This document shows, piece after piece, positions 56,850-64,000 of a stretch of 64,000 bases of DNA (positions within the stretch are counted from its first letter, which is position 1; every line of letters begins with the position of its first letter). Below the pieces are notes generated by a model that did not search any database, was not told the origin of the DNA, and worked only from the letters and a program-made list of their open reading frames with translations. This DNA comes from Atherix ibis (Eukaryota > Arthropoda > Insecta > Diptera > Athericidae). The translations under genes and the position numbers were made by a program. Location of the stretch: positions 10,150,326-10,214,325 of the forward strand of contig OY282609.1 in NCBI GenBank assembly GCA_958298945.1. The letters are read 5' to 3'.

Positions 56850-58420
56850 GAACTTGAGTTCTCTATTTAGGTCAAATATCCAGGGATCATTTTGGTCAAA
56901 AAGTTGATCTGGAATTCACACCTTATCAGTATAACTGATAGAGTAACTAAAGCCATTTGGGATTATCATAGGTTTTTCGGTAAAACCTGACGTCTGCAAC
57001 TAAATATGATACAGTGGTCATATCTGGCAATAGTTAGACCCATCATCACCTATGCGGCTCTCGTTTGGTGGCCCAAGTAACGCTTCGTAAAGTTGAAAGA
57101 CTGGCACGCTTGGGGGTATAATAGATCTCCTAAGACCTTCCCCCATGATAGCTCTTCAAGCGCTTTTAGACCTGCTATATTAAAAAGTAAGCGAATAAAA
57201 TGACTCTTAGGTTAGGATATTCCAAAACCTTTAAATCAGGAGACCTGTATGGACATCTTAAGGTTGTATTAGACCTAAAACAATTTCATGAGGTAAACTG
57301 CCTCTCAGACACAATGCCGAGGAAATTTTACTTATACCAGTCCTTCAAAGTAGTTCTCACAAAGCGCTTTACTTGGAAGGAGAGAAGGCTTTTTGGCGCG
57401 GGTGTAGTCAAACTTTATTATCGTCTACCTAAAGCCTTTGATAAATCCCCATCCATGTTTCAGGCAGAAATACATACCATAGAGCTTTGTGCTAGAGAGG
57501 GTATGAGAAGGAATCTACGTAACGCACAGATCTACATCATCTCAGACAGCCAAGTGCATTGCAAGCTCTTATCTCAACTGAAGTTTGAGATATCTTTGTG
57601 GTCGTAAATCAATTTTATACATATAACAAAGTAAATGTGGTATAGGTGCTAAGTCATGAGGGTATTAAGGGTAACTAACTAGCGTGGTTAAAAACGCACA
57701 CTGAAATAATTCTCCGGGCATGAATCACTCTAAAAATTTCATCGCCTTTTCTAAAAGAAAAAGGGCGGCAGAGATCCTTAAACTCAACAAAGCAGACCTA
57801 AGCCTACTTACTGGCAATTGTCTATTAAAAAATAATCTTAATAAGATAAGAAAACCTGACATCACAATCTGTCGTTTTTACTCCGAAGAGGATGAAACGT
57901 CGGAGCATCTACTCTGCAATTGCAATCATTTTGCCCGCTAGAAACTTCGACATCGTGGTTTGGGATTCCTTGATGTCTACGAAATTTTTCGGCTACCAAC
58001 TAATACGTGTATGATATTGAGGTTCGTCAAAAGCCTCAATATTACCTTTATCGCAGTTAAGGTTATTCACCATAAAAGACGTTATTGGTAGAAGTAGTTG
58101 AGACTATGTGCCCTAATGAATGCTACTTATTTCGGAATTTTATTTGAATAGAACTCCTTCTCCTGTGGCGCTCTTAAATCCAAAAACTCCTTTCCCAAGT
58201 CCTAACTTTTATTTTCCAGAAGATTCTGATATTTTCCAAAAAATTTAGCAATATCTGATTGGCTCCTGCCAATTTATTCTAGGCCAGTTGTGCCAGGAAA
58301 ACCGTCAATGCCATCACAAATGCAGCATGATTTCACCAAATGATCTCATGGTCGTGGCGCTGCAAAAAAGCCCTCTAGCTCTTATCATAGAGACCTTTTG
58401 TATAATTAATGTAAGAACTT
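56850..58420 (+). mobile_element. I-like non-LTR retrotransposon 3' half
   Basis: In order: post-RT segment YPGIILVKKLIWNSHL near 56880 and IVRPIITYAALVWWPK near 57030-57080. The RNase H domain at 57380-57590 has GAGV, FQAEIHTIELCARE and IYIISDSQ. The C-terminal finger segment at 57720-57941 reads CRFYSEEDETSEHLLCNC, where the CX2CX8HX4C pattern has its second Cys replaced by Tyr. The 3' UTR with the conserved CCAAATGATCTCATGGTC block is near 58337. The first catalytic Asp of RNase H (expected as FTDGS) reads FTWKE. It is the best preserved member of this family here, but inactive. Confidence 0.78.
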
Positions 58421-58424
58421 TACC

Positions 58425-59790
58425 AAAAACAAAAAAAAATCCTCAATTTTTTTCCGAATAAAATTATCAGAGCCGACAGTCATCAAATTGGTAAATTATC
58501 ATGAATCCATACAAAAATTTACGATTTGGTCATATTTTCCTTAAGATACCCTCACTTGACTTCCTTTTAAATTTCACATAAATCCATAGACAATAAAATT
58601 GCGTAACAAGCCTCATTATTTGCAAAAATCACGTTTATTTTTTTTACTGAAAAATTGAATATATTTCGGAATGAGAATATAATTTTTTTTTTTCACAAAT
58701 TAAAAGGAAATTATACGAAATCCTTCAGAAAAATTCTTTGAAAAAGCAATATTTTCTATAGAAATCATTTTAATGCTGACAGATTGAGAGCCTTATGGTG
58801 AAAAGCCACCCCCTCCCCTCCCCAAATTGAACATATTCTCAACTAACATAATGTATTGTATTAAACCAACAATTAGCCCGCACTCTCTCTCTCTCTCTTT
58901 GGCCTCCCTTATTTCGTTTGTTATTTTTTCTTTCTTTTTTTCCTTTTTTTGCCTTTTTTTTTTGGTAGCTGTATTTCACCTATTCGTCCCCCCCTTTTTC
59001 TACTGGGCCAATACATTCATTGATAATAAATTGTGATAAATTTCCTATGAAAAAGAAAATTATGACGATTGAATCAAGATAATTGTATCGGAAAATCCGG
59101 ATTCACACTGTTAAGGAAATTGTTAAGACATTATCCCTAGCTGTGATAAATGGCTGACCATTTGTGTGTTATATCGTGCACATTTCAATGCCTTTGCAAT
59201 TAGCGATGGATTATTTTATCTCTAAATCGTTGTACTATACATTAAAGAGGGAATTTGTGTTTAGTCACCCGTTTCGAACAATTCAGACACTACACGAAAC
59301 CGTATTAGTTTTGTACAATTTGTCCTATATCGTCAGCACAACAAGAAGGAACAAGTGTTAGTTTATTCGAATTAAAAGTTATAAAATTGATAACATTTAC
59401 TGCATGACTTCAATTCACATACAATCAATTAAAAACCAACGAAAACCCACTTAAATTGGATAAGATAAAACGACTGTATAAAAATACAATAGATAATGGG
59501 ATGTAACATAAGAACTAGTAAAAGGAGGCTATAAGCAAGAAAGAAGTCTAATTTGACAGAGATTAGGGAAGAGGGAGAAAAATACATTTTCATTTAGCTA
59601 GTTATACGTGGAAAATGATAAGGAAGAGATATGAAAATTATACTGTTTTGCTACACGTGTATTTTGAACAATTTCTCCACCTTTTTCAGATAAATAGAAG
59701 CACAAAAATTATGGACTATAAGAGTTTTCCACTGCGCATAACTAACGAAGTAGGTATTTGGATATTCGGGCCATTAAGCAATTATCCAGG
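58425..59790. other. no gene seen
   Basis: 59150-59370 is less AT-rich, with an open frame (59164-59361) that has no recognisable domain. It may be unique sequence near the candidate exon on the other strand. Confidence 0.35.
58881..58900. repeat. (CT)n microsatellite
   Basis: A short pure CT run, followed by T-rich tracts to about 58970. Confidence 0.85.
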
Positions 59791-59796
59791 GCTCAC

Positions 59797-60076
59797 CTAG
59801 GAGGTATATTTTGCTTGTTGGAAATTTTTTTACCAAATACCAATTGAATCCACATTCTATGACCATGGGGAAGCCTATGTATATCATCGGAACCATCATC
59901 ACAGAGATCATCGCAATCTTGCCATCAGCAGTACATGGCATCAGCGTCATTGAGGCATAAATTCCTATAGGCACAGATGGTGGTACACAAAAACCAAACG
60001 CGAATATTGATAATGTAATCATTATCATTTTTCCACACGTGTGCCATTCACAATTCAATTCGGTAAATTTCCATTC
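59797..60076 (-). CDS. candidate internal exon of a membrane protein
   Basis: On the minus strand a 280-nt block begins after ACATTTCCATTTAG (acceptor AG at 60078-60077) and ends CTCCTAG|GTGAGC, a strong donor. It is open throughout and encodes about 93 residues. Segments include MIMITLSIFAFGFCVPPSV, IGIYASMTLMPCTADGK and MISVMMVPMIYIGFPMV: three hydrophobic stretches that could span a membrane, with Cys and Pro residues and a basic YLVKKF end. Composition is much less AT-biased than its surroundings. I do not recognise the family. No partner exon is visible, and 280 nt leaves a phase of one. It could be an exon of a multi-pass transporter or receptor, or chance. Confidence 0.4.
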
Positions 60077-60439
60077 CTAAATGGAAATGTGCCGTAGGAG
60101 TTTTTTTTTCCCCATATTTTTTCGTATTTTTTCCTCGTTGCTTAGAACTAATTCTTCTTAAGAGTCTCATCGTTAAACTTTGGCCTTTTGCTACTATAAT
60201 TTGCCACCATAAATTGAAATCAGTCAAATTTATTTATTGAATATTCTAAATATCATCTCAATATAACAAGTTTCGTTTGATTCGAAAAGATTATGGAAAT
60301 TTCAAATTTTTTTCTTTTTTAATAATAATTTTTTTTTATCTTCTAAGAAAAGTTTGCTTACATATTTTTAAGTCTTATCTTATATATCATTATAATTGTA
60401 AAATTATAGAATGGCAATAAATTGTTTGTTAAAATTATA

Positions 60440-61520
60440 CCAGGTGTATAAGCTCAAATCCGCTGTTTTTTAGTAAAAAAAACACATGTTTTTTCATAGA
60501 AAGTAAAAACACATTTATTAAAAGTACTTGCTCTCGCTAGCTACACATTTTTCCCATCTCTCGGGCAATTTGTAGATCCCACGCGAAAAAAATTCCTTTT
60601 CTTTCGAGGCAACTACTCATCAAGCCATTTTCGGACGTCTTCGTAAAAATCGAAGTGCTGCTCACCGAGCGCGTGGTCCATCGTCGAAAATAGATGATAG
60701 TCGCAAGGGTACAGGTCTGGTGAATAAGCGGGGTGGGGTAGCACCTCTCAGTTGAGTGTCTCCAAGCAGTTTCGAAGCATTTTTGACGTGTGCGACGGTG
60801 CTTGTCGTGTCTTTGTTGATAATCCGTCCTTTTTTTCACGCAGAGCATGGTGCAATTTGATCAGTTGTTGGTGGTAGCGGTGGGTATTGACACCAGGTTT
60901 CAACATCTCATAGTAGTCGATACCCTGCTGATCCCACCAAACGCACAGCATGGGCTTCCGTCCGAAGCGATTTGGTTCAATTCATGCGGCACCCATTTTC
61001 CGCTCTTTTCAATCTTCCCCATAGCACGCAGGCTTATGGAAATGGGTGGTTGAGTAAAAACCAATTGCTTCGCGAGCATTTTTTGCGATTTGGTATCGTC
61101 TTCGTCCAAAAGAGCCTGGAATTGATGGTCCTCAATCTTCCTAAGCCGATTTTCACTCTTCTTGTCCCACAAGTCAAAATTGCCGTCTTTGAACCGACAA
61201 AACCAATCTCGGCACGTTGTTTCCGATAAAGCACTATCACCATAATCCTCCATAAGCATTCGATGCGATTCAGCAGCCGAAATCTTTAAATTTAAGCAGA
61301 AAATCAGAGCTTCCCGCATATGCTCTTTTTCTGGCGAAAAACTAGACATGATTACCAAAGGAAAAACGTATGTTGTTATATGAAATTGCTGACAATATGA
61401 ACTGATTAAAGTTGACAGATGTCAAACTCCAAAAAAAAAAATATGGCGTGCCTATGGTAGCTTAATACGCTCACTCACGCCATCTATGACCAAACAACGG
61501 ATTTAAGCTTATACACCTAG
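60440..61520 (-). mobile_element. internally deleted mariner transposon
   Basis: Inverted ends CCAGGTGTATAAGCTCAAAT at 60440 and the inverse of CTAGGTGTATAAGCTTAAAT at 61520 match for about 29 bp with few differences. The ends and coding sequence are of the mauritiana-type mariner. The length is 1081 bp against about 1.3 kb for a full element, because the transposase has lost two internal blocks. The target TA is present on the left (60438-60439) but altered on the right. Confidence 0.9.
60518..61349 (-). pseudogene. mariner transposase, deleted and frameshifted
   Basis: ATG at 61349-61347 starts MSSFSPEKEHMREALIF, followed by the two N-terminal helix-turn-helix regions and GKWVPHELN. There the frame jumps directly to a FGRKPMLCVWWDQQGIDYYE segment (in another frame), so about 60 residues including the first catalytic Asp are missing. 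A second gap joins REKKD...HDK to APSHTSKMLRN, removing or altering the second Asp (HDN). The third block (HPAYSPDLYPCDYHLF) keeps its Asp but follows an in-frame TGA where Trp is expected, and another TAG and a frameshift precede the final PERWEKCVAS block. TAA is at 60518-60520. It cannot be active, but its ends may still be recognised by a related transposase (inference). Confidence 0.93.
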
Positions 61521-61529
61521 TTAAATGGT

Positions 61530-63050
61530 AAAAAATTGAAGAAGAACATTTTTCAATAATAAGAACAAAAGTTTAATAATAAAAACCTAAAAAAAGTTAT
61601 AAAATTCATTAGGATTCTATTGATATGCTCAAATAAAAGAACAATCAATTTAAAAAAAAAAACTAAAAAAACTTATTTCTCTCGTTGAATTTAAAGTTTT
61701 TCTCTTTTTGGAAACTTTTTGATTTTAGCTTGTTTGTCAGAGCACAGGTTCTCAATAAACCAAAACAATGATTTTTGCCATAGCTTTCTTGTGGATCATT
61801 TTCTTTCAAAAGATAAATTATTCAAAATATCCTGAAATAAATATTTTCTATTGTAGTATCCTAGAATAACATTTTTTTATAGAAAATATCCTTTGAAAAA
61901 ATTAACTCTGAAATTTATCATAAATTTAATTAAAAAAATTGCTCACTTAATCTTACAATTTATCTTAATTTATTTTATTAATTAAATTTATTGGACATTT
62001 GATTCGAAAATTATAGCAAAAATCTTAGTAATTTCTTTTTGAAAATCAGGATGTTATAGTATGAAAATAATTCACTGCATTTTTTGGTGTTGGAAGAGAA
62101 AGAAAGGTAGTAAAGTTTTGGAAAGAAAAATAAAAGTTCCGCAGGAGTATGGCCACTGACGACCATACTCAGAGAGCACATGATTTTGCTAGACGCAGAT
62201 TGTAAAGGGGAGGGGAGAAGAGGTACACAATTTTAGTAGAGATCCGCTTTCACACGTACCATAACCAGAATGGTGCCGGAACATATAAGGGATATTGAAG
62301 ATATCCGAAGGTGTTAATTCCGCCATGAGAGGGGAAAAAGAAGAAAGAAGAAAGAAACTTAATTTTAAAAAAAATAATAAAAAAATCTAACTAGTCTGGC
62401 AAAAAGGAATGGAATAGGAATTGGGAAGGTTAAAATTTGTCGAAAAATAATGGAAAAAAAAATTATTTAAAAGAAAAATTAAAAAATTTAAATCGCCTAA
62501 AAAAAAACCAAGGAAAAGGAAAGGAGGGATAAAGTCGATTAGTGACATTGATGGGAGAGACTTAGATGGTCTTTTTCTTCCAGGCCTTTCCCCAAATCGT
62601 CCTTTGGCATTTTACGGCCAAATAATTTAGTAGTGCTTCTTTTTGAGTATCGACAATGATCTCTTTTAATCCATCTTATTGCAGTCAGTTAAGGTACCAA
62701 AAATAAGTTAATTATAACGCTCAGAGTACCAGGGTAAAGCTTCCTCGTTCTTAATTTTCAAATAAATACTGACCGGATCAATGACACCTTGAAAACAAAA
62801 TGCAAAATAGACCGTCACTTTTCGTGAATACAATATCTTTTTCCTAGTTACTTGTGGATTTTTTGATCCTCATTATCCACAAATAGAGATATCAGAATTA
62901 TCTCTACAGAAAAATATTATTCAAAAAATCGATTTCTAAAAGTTAAATTTTTAAACCTAAGCATATATCCAGAAAAAAATCCTTATTTTAAAAATCTATA
63001 TTTACACATATAATAGTATCCTCTGTGTAGAATTTTTCTCTTTTCCTTAG
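61530..63050. other. no gene seen
   Basis: AT-rich, with a moderately GC-rich patch at 62140-62330 of unknown nature. 62803-62880 weakly resembles 53670-53745. Confidence 0.4.
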
Positions 63051-63059
63051 AAGTTTTCC

Positions 63060-64000
63060 ATCATCAAAATGATCCCAAAACACAACAAAACCAGAAACCT
63101 TCCTACCTCATATAGACACATAAGCCTCCTTTCCATTTTATCAAAAATCCTAGAAATATTAATTCTAAAACGTGTTTACTCTATTTTTGTAACTGAGAGT
63201 ATCCTTAGTATCAGTTTGGATTTAGAGTTGAGCATTCCATTAGCCAGCAGTGTCATTGTGTAGTCGGCCGCTACAGCTATAGGAATACTGCCCAGGTGTA
63301 TTTCTTGACATTTCACAAACTTTCAACCGTGTATGGCATGCTGAATTGATTTGAAAGGTGCAGCAACTCCTACGCTCCAGTTATTTGCATATCCTTAAAT
63401 TCTATCTCTTAGACCGATATTTTAAGGTAGCTGAAAATGTTGAATATTTTGATATTTACCCTATCTGAGCCGGTATCCCTCAGGGAATTATGCTAGATCC
63501 TATCCTTACAATATTTACACTCATGATATTGCTTATCACAGCAATATTCTTATCGTAATATTTGCTGATTATACAGCCATTATTATACATGGCAAAGGTC
63601 CTTCCACAATCATCAATATCCTACAGAACCACAACCAGTCCTTAGAAATCTTGTTCAAAAGATGGGAAATGTGGGTAAATGAGCTCCTGTTACTTTCATA
63701 CTGTGTTGAAAGAGATCCCTGATATAACCCTAACTCCACAAAGGACGAGAGTGCATTAAACTTGGACTCGTATTTGGCAAACGGTTATACTGGAACCCTT
63801 ACATGAAAACAAAAAGAAGTGAAGTGAATGGACGATAAAAACAATTACTATGACGTCAAAACTATTACTATACAATACGAAATTCTCTTCCAACCCAAAC
63901 GATTCAATCCCAAATTCTTTGAAAAATTATCAATGACTTCTATACCCCCTCACCCCCTTTTTTATATACAAAACACTATTATCTATCGTGACTTAAACGT
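63060..64000 (+). pseudogene. Jockey-like reverse transcriptase, runs off the window
   Basis: 63069-63170 reads MIPKHNKTRNLPTSYRHISL, then LLSILSKILEILILKRVYSI, the classic IPKP.K....SYRPISLL motif of the Jockey RT fingers. The palm block SAGIPQGIMLDPIL is near 63465-63510, and the active site at 63561-63572 is FADY (second Asp mutated to Tyr). A decayed LEILFKRWEMWVNE segment follows. There are frameshifts at about 63240 and 63500. The 3' end lies beyond the window. Confidence 0.8.

Overview
This is AT-rich (roughly 70% by eye), intron-like or intergenic eukaryotic DNA. The mix of mariner elements, Jockey-like, I-like and R1-like non-LTR retrotransposons and tRNA-headed SINE-like repeats suggests an insect, most likely a fly. 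No complete host gene is visible. There is no bacterial gene organisation, no operon, rRNA, intact tRNA gene or CRISPR array, and most short open frames are chance frames in AT-rich DNA. Two short stretches could be host exons: a hydrophobic 280-bp minus-strand block flanked by good splice sites at 59797-60076, and a possible terminal exon at 50971-51054. Both are uncertain.

Almost all recognisable content is mobile-element debris. (1) IS630/Tc1/mariner DNA transposons: a short element with two 197-bp terminal inverted repeats (1400-2116); two fragments of a second transposase type (38523-39310 minus, 47130-47480 plus); a nearly intact mariner with its D156/D249/D284 triad and two visible lesions (45075-46347); and an internally deleted mariner (60440-61520). 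(2) Jockey-like LINE fragments: 5740-7340 minus, 17930-18450 minus, 39450-39830 minus, 46760-47110 and 47900-49210 plus, 52730-53375 plus, and 63060 to the window end plus. (3) An I-like LINE family with RNase H and a recognisable 3' UTR: 10216-10490, 13370-14890, 16430-16930, 17030-17570, 26390-26760, 53850-54070 and 56850-58420. (4) R1-like LINE 3' halves back to back at 20862-21935 (plus) and 21950-22560 (minus), with other LINE fragments at 19930-20460 and 23316-23640 (minus). (5) Unclassified repeats seen as paralogous copies in this window: repeat A (10510-11110, 26797-28133, 30985-31115, 35728-36938; tRNA-like heads in two copies), repeat B (20480-20760, 32050-32370, 33780-33850, 47505-47570) and repeat C (11199-11970, 42209-42965).

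The most distinctive structural theme is a set of very tight, near-perfect inverted repeats (arms 24-41 bp, loops 4-10 nt) at 6760, 11341, 23188, 36838 and 38149. At 11341 and 36838 a paralogous copy lacks the left arm, which points to local template-switch (fold-back) mutation. There is also an apparently perfect 344-bp tandem duplication at 2530-3219 that carries consensus splice donor and acceptor sequences. I found no convincing new gene system; the interest lies in transposon decay, nesting and fold-back mutation.
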